Origin: Candidatus Thioglobus vulcanius
GTDB lineage: Bacteria; Pseudomonadota; Gammaproteobacteria; PS1; Pseudothioglobaceae
NCBI GenBank assembly: GCA_910595855.1
Contig: CAJVCJ010000006.1
Coordinates: 1-62,057, forward strand
Direction of reading: 5' to 3'
Length of the DNA: 62,057 nucleotides
The notes under the pieces were generated by a model that ran no database searches, was not told where the DNA came from, and saw only the letters and a list, made by a program, of their open reading frames with translations. Each line of letters begins with the position of its first letter. The first letter of the stretch is position 1. Shown here piece after piece: positions 1 to 7,289 of the stretch. A program made the position numbers and the translations under genes.

Positions 1-27
1 AGTTTGTAGTTTTCCCATAGAATTATT

Positions 28-36
28 TGGTATAAT
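28..36 (+). promoter_or_regulatory. Extended -10 promoter of tRNA-Phe
   Basis: A TGG triplet followed by TATAAT forms an extended -10 element about 12 bases before the tRNA. The predicted start is near 43. No good -35 hexamer is visible at the usual distance, which is common when the TGn extension is present. Confidence 0.5.
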
Positions 37-48
37 TCTGACTTTTAT

Positions 49-124
49 GGCCGCATAGCTCAGTTGGTAGAGCAAGGGATTGAAAATCCCTGTGTCCCTA
101 GTTCAATTCTAGGTGCGGCCACCA
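49..124 (+). tRNA. tRNA-Phe (GAA)
   Basis: A complete 76-base cloverleaf with encoded CCA. The 7-bp acceptor stem pairs GGCCGCA with TGCGGCC. The anticodon stem AGGGA/TCCCT encloses TTGAAAA, giving anticodon GAA. The T arm is CCTAG-TTCAATT-CTAGG. It is followed at once by an intrinsic terminator. Confidence 0.97.
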
Positions 125-132
125 TATCCAAT

Positions 133-160
133 AAAAAAGCACCTTAGTTGGTGCTTTTTT
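133..160. terminator. Bidirectional intrinsic terminator after tRNA-Phe
   Basis: AAAAAAGCACC and GGTGCTTTTTT form an inverted repeat around a 6-base loop (TTAGTT). It has an A-run on one side and a T-run on the other, so it can end both the tRNA transcript and the minus-strand 58-aa gene whose stop lies at 167. Confidence 0.85.
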
Positions 161-166
161 ATTGTC

Positions 167-343
167 CTAATTAATATAAGCTATTCCAAGCCCCGTCACA
201 ATTCCGCCAAACGCGATAAACAGTAACCATAAGATAATAATAGCTGGAATTGAAGCTATTACCCACTTAACCATAAACCAAACCATTGAAAAGAACGGCA
301 TATTAATGTCAGTTACTTGTACTTTTGAATCTTCTAAATTCAT
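167..343 (-). CDS. Small membrane protein (58 aa), unrecognised
   Basis: A short open frame from an ATG at 343 to a TAG at 167. The product begins MNLEDSKVQVTDINMPFFSM and continues into a strongly hydrophobic stretch (about residues 17-57) rich in W, F, I, L and V, interrupted by K26 and P33, consistent with one long or two short membrane helices. AGGG lies 8-11 bases before the start as a modest ribosome site, and the shared terminator at 133-160 follows the stop directly. The hydrophobic composition and tidy fit between start signal and terminator argue for a real gene. I do not recognise a family. Confidence 0.6.
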   Translation of the reverse strand: MNLEDSKVQVTDINMPFFSMVWFMVKWVIASIPAIIILWLLFIAFGGIVTGLGIAYIN

Positions 344-494
344 TATCTAGCCCTATTTGTATTAATCAAATTTATGGTTGTTATGATAGTCATAAGTTAG
401 TTGATTATCAAGTAAGGTTGATAGCATATTCATTGCTGCCACTAGATAAGGTGCTTAAATATCGTGCATATTACAACATTATGATATTATTATA

Positions 495-522
495 TTGACA
501 TATTATAATTTTATGATATAAT
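495..522 (+). promoter_or_regulatory. Sigma-70 promoter of the 82-aa exported protein gene
   Basis: A perfect TTGACA (495-500) and a perfect TATAAT (517-522) are separated by 16 bases. The predicted start, 529-531, coincides with the first base of the hairpin at 531-582. Confidence 0.8.
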
Positions 523-530
523 AGCTGCAT

Positions 531-582
531 GTCACCACTCTCCCCCAAGAATTATTCTCTCCTCAAGAGATAAGGTGGTGGC
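531..582 (+). promoter_or_regulatory. 5'-terminal stem-loop with C-rich loops (element A)
   Basis: GTCACCAC (531-538) pairs over 8 bp with GTGGTGGC (575-582), one pair being a wobble. Inside lies a nested hairpin, TTA-T-TCTCT / AGAGATAA, with loop CCTCA, preceded by a single-stranded CTCCCCC run. The stem begins at the predicted +1 of the promoter at 495-522. Its inner loop resembles those of the elements at 1341-1385 and 1389-1436. A role in mRNA stability or as a regulatory RNA element is an inference. Confidence 0.6.
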
Positions 583-613
583 ATACTAAATTAACCAACT
601 AAAAACAAACATA

Positions 614-862
614 ATGAAAACAATTTTAAACACATTAATCGTAACAACATTATTAGCTTCAGTAAGTGTATTTGCTGAAACTGCTAAGCCATACGCTGTG
701 TTTAATCCAATGGCCATGTTTGAAAATTCAGCACATCAACAAATTCATAGAGCAAACTCTGCATTTTATAACTACGGAAATAGTGGTTATGATTTTGTTG
801 TAGAGGCTGCACCTATGCCAGTAGCAAAACTACCACATCAGTTCGCAAGTTTAGATCAGTAG
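614..862 (+). CDS. Small exported protein (82 aa), unrecognised
   Basis: The N-terminus is a clear Sec signal peptide: positive start MKT, hydrophobic core LIVTTLLASVSV, then a cleavage-type FA-ET boundary near residue 21. The mature part would be about 61 residues, rich in A, N, F and Y, without cysteine or a lipobox. The leader has no Shine-Dalgarno sequence; the 25 bases before ATG are nearly all A, C and T. Transcription probably comes from 495-522 through the hairpin at 531-582. It converges on the 134-aa gene with only three bases between stop codons. No family is recognised. Confidence 0.75.
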   Translation: MKTILNTLIVTTLLASVSVFAETAKPYAVFNPMAMFENSAHQQIHRANSAFYNYGNSGYDFVVEAAPMPVAKLPHQFASLDQ

Positions 863-865
863 ATT

Positions 866-1270
866 TTAATAAACAACTGAACCATTTATAGCAACCGTGC
901 TGGGCATGGCTAGCAGATCACTTTTGACTCGAATTTTTAAATACTCATCAGTGGGTTTTGTTTGCATTCTTGCGGTAAAGGTGCTGTCATTGTATGTAAG
1001 TTTGACACGATAGCCTTTTAACACTTTTGACACTTTCTTTTTATAACTGACATTCCAGCAGTTACGTGCGCCAGATACACACGGCGTACTAATTTTGGTT
1101 AGTGTGTAATTCATATAGATTGGCTCAACGCCAATGATATCAGCCTGAATGACTTCGGTGTTATGGTTAATAGCAATTGCATTAGTCGACAATGACACCA
1201 TTAAAGCAAAAAATAATATTATGTTTTTTGTGGGAAATAACTTGGTTACTGCTGCTGTTAAATCTTTCAT
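866..1270 (-). CDS. Exported protein (134 aa) resembling the beta domain of glycine-zipper 2TM (UmoD/SlyB-like) proteins
   Basis: The N-terminus has a signal peptide (hydrophobic IILFFALMVSLS, probable cleavage after AIA near residue 33). The mature part contains a VEPIY...TLTKIS-Cys pattern, a cysteine pair (C63 and C70 in CVSGARNC), GYRVKLTYND, then TARMQTKP and IRVKSDL. This order recalls the periplasmic beta region of glycine-zipper 2TM surface proteins, but the zipper itself is absent. AAAAGGA precedes the ATG as a good ribosome site. The family link is pattern-based and tentative; export is well supported. Confidence 0.7.
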   Translation of the reverse strand: MKDLTAAVTKLFPTKNIILFFALMVSLSTNAIAINHNTEVIQADIIGVEPIYMNYTLTKISTPCVSGARNCWNVSYKKKVSKVLKGYRVKLTYNDSTFTARMQTKPTDEYLKIRVKSDLLAMPSTVAINGSVVY

Positions 1271-1324
1271 TCAGTCCTTTTTAATATAGAAAAAGTAAAT
1301 CTATATTATATTGTTATAATATTA

Positions 1325-1333
1325 TGTTATAAT
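1325..1333 (+). promoter_or_regulatory. Extended -10 promoter reading into the C-rich hairpin elements
   Basis: TGT followed by TATAAT (1328-1333) is an extended -10 element. The predicted start at 1340-1341 is the first base of the 12-bp stem at 1341-1385. No plus-strand gene follows, so the product would be a noncoding RNA or a nonfunctional transcript. The region is AT-rich, so a chance match is possible. Confidence 0.4.
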
Positions 1334-1340
1334 GATAAAC

Positions 1341-1436
1341 AGAAGATCATTATTCTCTCCCCCGAGATATAAGTAATGATTTTCTATTAGGTAGTCGTTT
1401 TTTTTATTCTCCTCAAGTTTAGTTAGGCGGCTACCT
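1341..1436 (+). ncRNA. Candidate noncoding RNA with two C-rich-loop hairpins (elements B and C)
   Basis: Hairpin B: AGAAGATCATTA (1341-1352) pairs over 12 bp with TAATGATTTTCT (1374-1385), with an inner TCTC-CCCC-GAGA. Hairpin C: AGGTAGTCG (1389-1397) pairs over 9 bp with CGGCTACCT (1428-1436) and encloses ATTCTCCTCAAG. A further CTCCTCCTCAAGA follows at 1434-1446. Core loops match element A at 531-582. Strand is uncertain: read from the minus strand the loops become GAGGAG or GGGGGA, which would suit a CsrA-type site. No terminator is evident. Confidence 0.4.
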
Positions 1437-1585
1437 CCTCCTCAAGATTTAATCCCCTTATGGGTGTGCCATGATATACACTTGCAACAGCTTTGCAACA
1501 CTATCACTAGGGCATAATTTTATGATATTGTTATATTATCAGAGCTTAAAGTCTTTTAAGCAAGATGACTACTGATTAGTAGCGA
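1437..1585. other. Gene-free stretch with promoter-like AT-rich repeat and a short hairpin
   Basis: This completes the 315-base gap between the 134-aa gene and ygfB. It contains ATAATTTTATGATAT (1514-1528), an exact 15-base copy of 505-519 in the promoter of the 82-aa gene. It also has TTATGATATTGTTATATT (1520-1537), matching 479-496 at 17 of 18 bases. A 7-bp hairpin (1544-1561, GCTTAAA/TTTAAGC) follows. No convincing gene was seen. Confidence 0.5.
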
Positions 1586-2143
1586 TTAGTGTAGCGTTTC
1601 TGGACTGATAAAGTCCTGTTTGGAAGGCTGTAAAGTTTCCTGAATTAATAGTACTCCTATGCGTACAAACTCAATAATTTCATTAAGGTCTTGTGCATTT
1701 TTCTCTGTATCGAGAAGGTCGGTGTCTAACTTTGAAATTTCAGAAATATCTTTAATCATTTCCAGTGCATCATCATCAGTGGTGGAGATCTTTTGTAGGC
1801 CTAAGCCAGTTAAATAACCCTGACACCATTCAATTAAAGTATTTGCCTGTTCGCCAAGTTTTGAGTCTTCATCAGCAATCAGTAGTTGAAAATTTAAGGT
1901 GGGATCATTGAGCTGTGAAGAGGTCTCGTTAAAAATCATGGCAAGCTCTTCATGAGCAGATTTTTCACTAAGATTGTTGAGATCGATACTAACAATTATT
2001 TCATTGAGCCAATCATCTAAATTCAAGTCTGGCTTTACACAAGCAAAACCACACAATATGCCGTGCGCACTGGAAATGGTGTCGTCAGTGTTGAGTGCGT
2101 GTAGCGTGGTTTTTAAAGCGTCGTAATCTAGAGGGTTGTTCAT
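1586..2143 (-). CDS. ygfB: UPF0149 family protein (YgfB/YecA type)
   Basis: A 185-aa soluble protein with the UPF0149 hallmarks: an N-terminal SSAHGILCGFAC segment (about residues 24-35) and the central IEWCQGYLTGLGL block (about 103-115), then an acidic helical C-terminus. YgfB has been linked to gene regulation in Pseudomonas, but the biochemical role of the family is not settled. Its ATG overlaps the pyrB stop as ATGA, so it is the last gene of the mltB-ruvX-pyrB-ygfB run and probably relies on translational coupling. Confidence 0.88.
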   Translation of the reverse strand: MNNPLDYDALKTTLHALNTDDTISSAHGILCGFACVKPDLNLDDWLNEIIVSIDLNNLSEKSAHEELAMIFNETSSQLNDPTLNFQLLIADEDSKLGEQANTLIEWCQGYLTGLGLQKISTTDDDALEMIKDISEISKLDTDLLDTEKNAQDLNEIIEFVRIGVLLIQETLQPSKQDFISPETLH

Positions 2144-3102
2144 AAGTTTTTGGCTAATATTTGCATTACCGCCATGCGTACTGCAATGCCATTGGTAACT
2201 TGTTGTAGAACGATTGATTGTTCGCCATCAGCAACTGACGAGTCTATTTCAACGCCGCGGTTAATCGGACCTGGATGCATAACGATAGCGTCTTTTTTGG
2301 CTAGCGCCAAACGTTCTGCCGTTAATCCGTAGTTTTCAAAATATTCTTGTTCATTCGGGATATCTGCTTCGATCATACGTTCTTTTTGTAAGCGTAACAC
2401 AATGATCACATCACAGTCTTTTAGTCCGCTCTCGATGTCACTAAAACAAGTTACCGCCTTACAACGAGCAGAATCGTGTTGTAAGCCTTCTGGTGCGATT
2501 AAGCGAATGTCTGTTGTTCCTAATGTCTTGAGGGCTTGGATGTCTGAATGTGCCACTCGAGAGTGAGTAATGTCACCAACTATGGCTACTGATAAGCTTT
2601 CAAAATTTGACTTATGCTGGCGAATGCTAAGCATGTCCAGTAAAGCTTGTGTTGGGTGTGAATTGGTACCATCACCTGCATTTAAAATTGCGACGCCATC
2701 AAGGTGCTGAGCTACATGATGTGGCAGTCCAGATTGCTTGTGGCGAATAACAAACATATCAATTTGCATGGCCTTCAGCGTATGCATGGTGTCCATTAAT
2801 GCTTCATTTTTCTTTAAAGCGGAGTTTGCTAAATCAACATTAATGATGTTAGCACTACTGCGCATAGCGGCAATTTCAAAAGTGTTTCTGGTACGAGTTG
2901 ACGGCTCAAAAAATAAATTAGCAACCGACATATCGTCTAATGCCTTGGATTTTTTAAGATTGCCGTTTTTATCAATGAGCTTGTCAGCTTTATCTAGAAT
3001 TTCAAGTAAGTGGGTTTTTGATAAACCTTCAAGACCCAATAAATGGATTAACTTGCCAGAATCATTTAGCTGGACGTGGTTGTTAATCGGGTCTTTTTTC
3101 AT
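2140..3102 (-). CDS. pyrB: Aspartate carbamoyltransferase catalytic subunit
   Basis: A 320-aa enzyme that condenses carbamoyl phosphate and aspartate, the committed step of pyrimidine synthesis. The carbamoyl-phosphate signature FEPSTRTR is at residues 65-72, followed by HPTQALLDML (about 149-158) and MHPGPINRGVEI near 275. Length is normal. The gene overlaps ruvX upstream and ygfB downstream by four bases each. A ruvX-pyrB association is common in Gammaproteobacteria, but the often intervening pyrR is absent, as are pyrI and pyrC nearby. Confidence 0.97.
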   Translation of the reverse strand: MKKDPINNHVQLNDSGKLIHLLGLEGLSKTHLLEILDKADKLIDKNGNLKKSKALDDMSVANLFFEPSTRTRNTFEIAAMRSSANIINVDLANSALKKNEALMDTMHTLKAMQIDMFVIRHKQSGLPHHVAQHLDGVAILNAGDGTNSHPTQALLDMLSIRQHKSNFESLSVAIVGDITHSRVAHSDIQALKTLGTTDIRLIAPEGLQHDSARCKAVTCFSDIESGLKDCDVIIVLRLQKERMIEADIPNEQEYFENYGLTAERLALAKKDAIVMHPGPINRGVEIDSSVADGEQSIVLQQVTNGIAVRMAVMQILAKNL

Positions 3103-3518
3103 GAATCTCCTAGCCAGGTTTGTAATATCAGCGCTGCTGAGAGTTTGTCAACCTCGCCGCGGTCTGCATTCTTATGATGATGATTATATTTTAGTTGTTT
3201 TTTAGCTTCATTGGATGATAAATACTCATCAACCAAAACCATGCTGATGTTATATCGCGCACTTAATTTGCGAGCAAAAGACTTGGCTATGAAAGTCATC
3301 TCTTGCTCTTTGCCTTCTTTATCGTACGGCACACCAATAATGAATAGAGTGATTGAGTGTTGCGCAACAATCCGATCAAAAGCGTCCCAATTGGTCGAGC
3401 CGTTTTTATGATGAGAGACGACTTCTATGCCAGTGGCTTGTTGAGTTAGGCTATTGGCAATAGCAACGCCAGTGCGTTTAGTGCCAACATCAAAGCCTAA
3501 ATAGGTCTCAATATTCAT
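3099..3518 (-). CDS. ruvX: Putative pre-16S rRNA nuclease / Holliday junction resolvase-like RuvX (YqgF)
   Basis: A 139-aa RNase H-fold protein. The first catalytic aspartate sits in GFDVGTKRTGVAIAN (about residues 8-22), and a late VDEYLSS...EAKKQL block and a DKLSAALILQTWL C-terminus carry the other acidic residues. The family processes the 16S rRNA 5' end in E. coli and resembles RuvC in fold. Its start overlaps the mltB stop and its stop overlaps the pyrB start, each by four bases. Confidence 0.93.
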   Translation of the reverse strand: MNIETYLGFDVGTKRTGVAIANSLTQQATGIEVVSHHKNGSTNWDAFDRIVAQHSITLFIIGVPYDKEGKEQEMTFIAKSFARKLSARYNISMVLVDEYLSSNEAKKQLKYNHHHKNADRGEVDKLSAALILQTWLGDS

Positions 3519-4708
3519 TTGATTTGTTGTAATAACTGATAGCCAACATAACCATCAATTGGTAGGCTGTTGGCGCGCTGATATTTGCGTGTTGCGTTGC
3601 GTGTTTTTGGCCCTGAAATTCCATCTGGTTCGCCTGTATCAAAGCCCAGCTTGTTTAGTTGTGTTTGAATTAACATAACATCTGCACGACTTAACGATGG
3701 CTCGGTAATTGGTTTGGCGTATAGTTGGCTTGTGCCTGCTAAGCGGTCAGACAAATGGCCAACAGATAGAGCATATAAAATTGAGTGATTCCAGCGCAAG
3801 ATGGCTCGAAAATTACGATAGGCTAAAAAAGCAGGCCCGTTATAGCCCATGGGTAAAATCAACGAGGCATTTAAAGTAGAGTTTGGTAAGTCTTGTCCTT
3901 CTGCGGTACGAACTCCTAGAGTTTGCCATTCATTCACGGTTTTTTTGTTTTTTAGGGTAGCAAGTTGATAATCAAAATTTTGTGGAATGCTAACCTCGCG
4001 TCCCCAGCGCTCACCTCGATGCCAACCAATTTTTTGTAAAAAATTGGCGGCACTAGCAAAAATATCCTGGGTGTTATCCCATAAGCCGATTTCACCATCT
4101 TGATCAGCATCAATACCGTAAGTGGCAACATTAGTTGGCATAAATTGTACATTTCCCATGGCGCCTGCCCAAGAGCCTTTAGCGTCAGCTGGGATTTTTC
4201 CCTCGTCAATTAGTTTGAGTAATGCCAAAAGTTGCTGGGTGAAAAATTCTCGACGGCGCAGGTCATGACTCAGTGTTGCTAAAGATCTAACCAAGCTTAG
4301 GTTTCCAGTATAGGTTCCGTAGTTGGTTTCCAGACCCCAAAAAGCAACTATAATATGCGGTGGAACGCCGTATTTCTGATAGTTATTTTGTAATACTAGC
4401 TGGTGAGCGTTAAGTTTTTCAGCGCCATTGTTTAAGCGATATTCGCTAACACGAGAGCCCAAGTAGCGCCAAAAATTTTGGCTAAATTCCGCTTGAGTTC
4501 GATCAAATTTAAGTACTTTTGGATTAGGCGTCAGTGCGGACAAAGCTTGATCCAGTGTGATCTTAGAAATACCTTGATCTAAAGCCTGATGGCGTATGTC
4601 AACAAGGAATTCTTCAAAACTTTGGGTCTCAGGCACATTTTCTGGCGCTAGGGTATCATTGGCATAAGCCCAGCCAGAGAATAACAAGCAAATAATCAAT
4701 CGAAACAT
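3515..4708 (-). CDS. mltB: Lytic murein transglycosylase, MltB family, with peptidoglycan-binding domain
   Basis: A 397-aa periplasmic enzyme cleaving glycan strands to 1,6-anhydromuropeptides. A signal peptide (FRLIICLLFSGWAYA) precedes an SLT_2 domain with the catalytic glutamate in FWGLETNYG (near residue 129) and the GAMGNVQFMP motif near 190. Residues about 335-397 form a PG_binding_1 module (LNKLGFDTGEPDG, ATRKYQ). There is no lipobox cysteine, so it should be soluble rather than outer-membrane anchored. TATAAT lies exactly 6 bases before the ATG and there is no Shine-Dalgarno, suggesting a leaderless mRNA. Confidence 0.93.
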   Translation of the reverse strand: MFRLIICLLFSGWAYANDTLAPENVPETQSFEEFLVDIRHQALDQGISKITLDQALSALTPNPKVLKFDRTQAEFSQNFWRYLGSRVSEYRLNNGAEKLNAHQLVLQNNYQKYGVPPHIIVAFWGLETNYGTYTGNLSLVRSLATLSHDLRRREFFTQQLLALLKLIDEGKIPADAKGSWAGAMGNVQFMPTNVATYGIDADQDGEIGLWDNTQDIFASAANFLQKIGWHRGERWGREVSIPQNFDYQLATLKNKKTVNEWQTLGVRTAEGQDLPNSTLNASLILPMGYNGPAFLAYRNFRAILRWNHSILYALSVGHLSDRLAGTSQLYAKPITEPSLSRADVMLIQTQLNKLGFDTGEPDGISGPKTRNATRKYQRANSLPIDGYVGYQLLQQIK

Positions 4709-4714
4709 GACAAA

Positions 4715-4720
4715 ATTATA
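4715..4720 (-). promoter_or_regulatory. -10 box predicting a leaderless mltB mRNA
   Basis: On the minus strand TATAAT occupies -12 to -7 relative to the mltB ATG (4708), so the expected transcription start is the A of the start codon. The -35 region is poor. The box also fills most of the 12-bp gap to the divergent apbE gene. Confidence 0.45.
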
Positions 4721-5662
4721 ATGCCTAAGCGACTGATTATTTTTCTCTTTTTGAGCTTAAGTGGTTGTGATCAAAATCAATCGATTGAACAAGTGTCGGG
4801 TAAAACCATGGGCACAACCTATTTGATTAAAGGCCAAGGCGTTCAAGCTAATCAACAACAAGTCGATGTACGGCTTAATCAAATTAATAAAATTTTTTCT
4901 AGTTGGGATAAGTCTTCAGAAATATCTCAGCTTAACCGTAAGCCAATCAATCATCCGATCGCAATCTCTGCTGAGCTATCTCAGGTGTTAAATGCAGCAA
5001 TTCAAGTGCATCAGCAGACGGATGGTTACTTTGATCCAGGCCTTGGTCAGCTGATTGATGTGTGGGGTTTTGGCGCAATAAGCGTACTAACAAAGCCAGA
5101 TAGAAAAGCAATTGCCACAGCATTGAACAACTCTTCCATTGTTCAAACAACCTTGGAAGGGCAAAAATTCAGCAAAAAATCTGATGTTTATTTAAATTTA
5201 TCAGCAATTGCTAAAGGCTATGCTGTGGATGAGGTTTATCAGTTATTAGATCAGCAAGGTATCGAGCGATTTATGGTGGAAATTGGCGGTGAGATTAAAG
5301 TCAAAGGCAGCTGGACTATTGGCATTGAAACGCCCGCTGGACAGAGCCCTATTGAAATTAAACTAATTAATAAGTCAATTGCTACCTCTGGAAACTATCG
5401 ACAGTATTTTGTTTGGGAAGGCAAAAACTATGCTCATATTCTTGATCCGCATACAGGCTTACCGGTTAATAGTGATTTATTTTCAGCCAGTGTAATCCAC
5501 TCGAATAATCTTTTAGCAGACGCTTATGCCACTGCTATGATGTCAATGGGTAGTCAAAAAGCAATTCAACTAGCGCAGCGATTAAAGCTAGAAACAGTTC
5601 TAATTTTAGAAAAATGTGACAATCCCTGCTTGTCCACAAATGTCGTTAAAATAGGCTTATGA
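4721..5662 (+). CDS. apbE: FAD:protein FMN transferase (ApbE), lipoprotein
   Basis: A 313-aa enzyme that attaches FMN covalently to threonine residues of respiratory flavoproteins such as NqrB, NqrC and RnfG. The N-terminus is a lipoprotein signal with lipobox LSGC (Cys 16). Family motifs include SGKTMGTTYLIKG (about 26-38), the LNLSAIAKGYAVD segment near 161-173 and ATSGNYRQYF near 225. It starts 12 bases from divergent mltB, has no Shine-Dalgarno, and overlaps rarA by four bases. Its flavoprotein targets are not in this window. Confidence 0.94.
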   Translation: MPKRLIIFLFLSLSGCDQNQSIEQVSGKTMGTTYLIKGQGVQANQQQVDVRLNQINKIFSSWDKSSEISQLNRKPINHPIAISAELSQVLNAAIQVHQQTDGYFDPGLGQLIDVWGFGAISVLTKPDRKAIATALNNSSIVQTTLEGQKFSKKSDVYLNLSAIAKGYAVDEVYQLLDQQGIERFMVEIGGEIKVKGSWTIGIETPAGQSPIEIKLINKSIATSGNYRQYFVWEGKNYAHILDPHTGLPVNSDLFSASVIHSNNLLADAYATAMMSMGSQKAIQLAQRLKLETVLILEKCDNPCLSTNVVKIGL

Positions 5663-6900
5663 AGCCACTCGCAGAAATACTAAGACCTGATAATTTAGAG
5701 ACCTTCTGCGCGCAGCAACATTTATTAAACGATGCGCACCCACTGAAACAAGCAATCAACAATAAACAATTGCATTCGATGATTTTATGGGGGCCTTCAG
5801 GTGTTGGCAAGACTACTTTGGCACGTATTATATGTGCTCAAGTTGAAGGGTATTTCGTGCAGCTTAGTGCGGTATTAGACGGTGTTAAAGAATTACGCAC
5901 TGTGATTGAAAATGCTAAAAAATATCAAAATATAGGCCAGCCAACGGTGCTATTTGTTGATGAAATTCATCGATTTAACAAGGCGCAACAAGATGCTTTT
6001 TTGCCGCACATTGAGTCTGGCTTAATCACTTTGATTGGCGCTACAACAGAAAACCCCTCATTTGAGCTGAACCGGGCATTATTATCACGCGTTAGTGTTT
6101 ATGTACTGGAATCATTAGATGCAGCTGGATTGATGCAAATATTGCACCGTAGTCTTGAATATTTAAAGTTAACGCTGGATCAATCTTCTCAAGAGATGAT
6201 TGTGGCTAGTAGTGGTGGCGATGCGCGACGTTTAATTAATATAGTTGAAAAAATTGATCAAGCAAAAATAAGTCAACCAGATGCGAAAAGTATTGCTCAA
6301 TTTTTGCAAGATAAGGTTGCCAGTTTTGATAAAGGTGGTGATATATTTTACCAACAACTGTCAGCATTTCATAAGTCAGTGCGTGGCTCATCTGCTGACG
6401 GCGCATTGTATTGGATGGCACGAATGTTAGTGAGCGGTTGTGATCCAAAAACCATTGCTAGACGATTGCTTGCGATTGCTTCAGAGGATATTGGCAATGC
6501 CGACCCAAGGGCGTTAGAAATTACCTTAAACGCTTGGAATGTGTATGAGCGCTTGGGCGATAAAGAGGGTAATCGAGCAATTGCACAAGCGGCAGTTTAT
6601 TGTGCCGTCGCACCTAAATCCAATGCGGTTTATAAAGCCTTTAATCAAGCCATGAGTGATGCCAAACAAACTGGCGATTTAGCTGTACCAAAGCACTTGT
6701 GCAATGCATCAACCAGCTTGATGAGTGAGCTAGGCTATGGGCAAGATTATCGTTATGCACACGATGAAGCCGACGGCATTAGTTATGGTCAGACATACTT
6801 TCCTCAGGAGATGGGAGAGTGTCGTTACTATGCGCCAACTGATCGTGGCTTAGAGATTAAAATTACAGAAAAAATTAGAAAAATACGAGGAGATTCATGA
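5659..6900 (+). CDS. rarA: Replication-associated recombination protein A (AAA+ ATPase)
   Basis: A 413-aa clamp-loader-like AAA+ ATPase of the RarA/MgsA family that acts at stalled replication forks. Walker A is GPSGVGKT (residues 45-52), Walker B is LFVDEIHRF (about 98-106), sensor 1 is GATTENPSFE and sensor 2 is GGDARRLIN. The C-terminal tetramerisation region contains SEDIGNADPRAL. It overlaps both apbE and crcB by ATGA junctions. Confidence 0.96.
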   Translation: MKPLAEILRPDNLETFCAQQHLLNDAHPLKQAINNKQLHSMILWGPSGVGKTTLARIICAQVEGYFVQLSAVLDGVKELRTVIENAKKYQNIGQPTVLFVDEIHRFNKAQQDAFLPHIESGLITLIGATTENPSFELNRALLSRVSVYVLESLDAAGLMQILHRSLEYLKLTLDQSSQEMIVASSGGDARRLINIVEKIDQAKISQPDAKSIAQFLQDKVASFDKGGDIFYQQLSAFHKSVRGSSADGALYWMARMLVSGCDPKTIARRLLAIASEDIGNADPRALEITLNAWNVYERLGDKEGNRAIAQAAVYCAVAPKSNAVYKAFNQAMSDAKQTGDLAVPKHLCNASTSLMSELGYGQDYRYAHDEADGISYGQTYFPQEMGECRYYAPTDRGLEIKITEKIRKIRGDS

Positions 6901-7289
6901 CATTTTTACCCACTGTTCTAGCTATTGGTGTAGGTGCCACCATTGGCGCCAGCGTGCGTTATTATTTAACTCAGTTTATGAATGCAACGATGGGTTCAGC
7001 GTTTCCTTATGGCACCTTAAGTGCAAATATAATTGGTTCATTTTTGGCAGGTGTTTTGGTCGTGGTAGTATTGGAAAAAGCCAATTTACATGAGGCTTAT
7101 CGTTTATTGCTGTTGATTGGCTTAACTGGCTCGCTAACTACTATGTCGACACTTTCTTGGGAGTCAGTAGAAATGATCAGTTCTGGTCATTATGGTCAAG
7201 CAGGTATTAATATCTTACTTAATGTGTTGCTATCTTTGGCAGCAGCCGGAGCAGGTGTGGTGTTAGCTAGATATTTATTTTCTAGCTAG
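6897..7289 (+). CDS. crcB: Fluoride channel CrcB (Fluc)
   Basis: A 130-aa protein with four hydrophobic helices, a GASVRYYL segment near residue 17, the GTLSANIIGSF motif near 40-50 and TGSLTTMST near 74-82, which matches the pore/Na-binding TM3 break of Fluc channels. The family exports fluoride as dual-topology dimers. No fluoride riboswitch precedes it; it is translated from an ATGA overlap with rarA. Its 3' end overlaps the convergent gshB by four bases. Confidence 0.92.
   Translation: MTFLPTVLAIGVGATIGASVRYYLTQFMNATMGSAFPYGTLSANIIGSFLAGVLVVVVLEKANLHEAYRLLLLIGLTGSLTTMSTLSWESVEMISSGHYGQAGINILLNVLLSLAAAGAGVVLARYLFSS

Noticed and set aside
1544..1561. GCTTAAA/TTTAAGC hairpin as terminator of ygfB
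   Set aside because: Weak AT-rich stem with no T-run on either strand.
1471..1575. 34-codon plus-strand frame after hairpin C (MIYTCNSF...)
   Set aside because: No ribosome site, low-complexity AT-rich coding, overlaps promoter-like repeats and runs to the ygfB 3' end.
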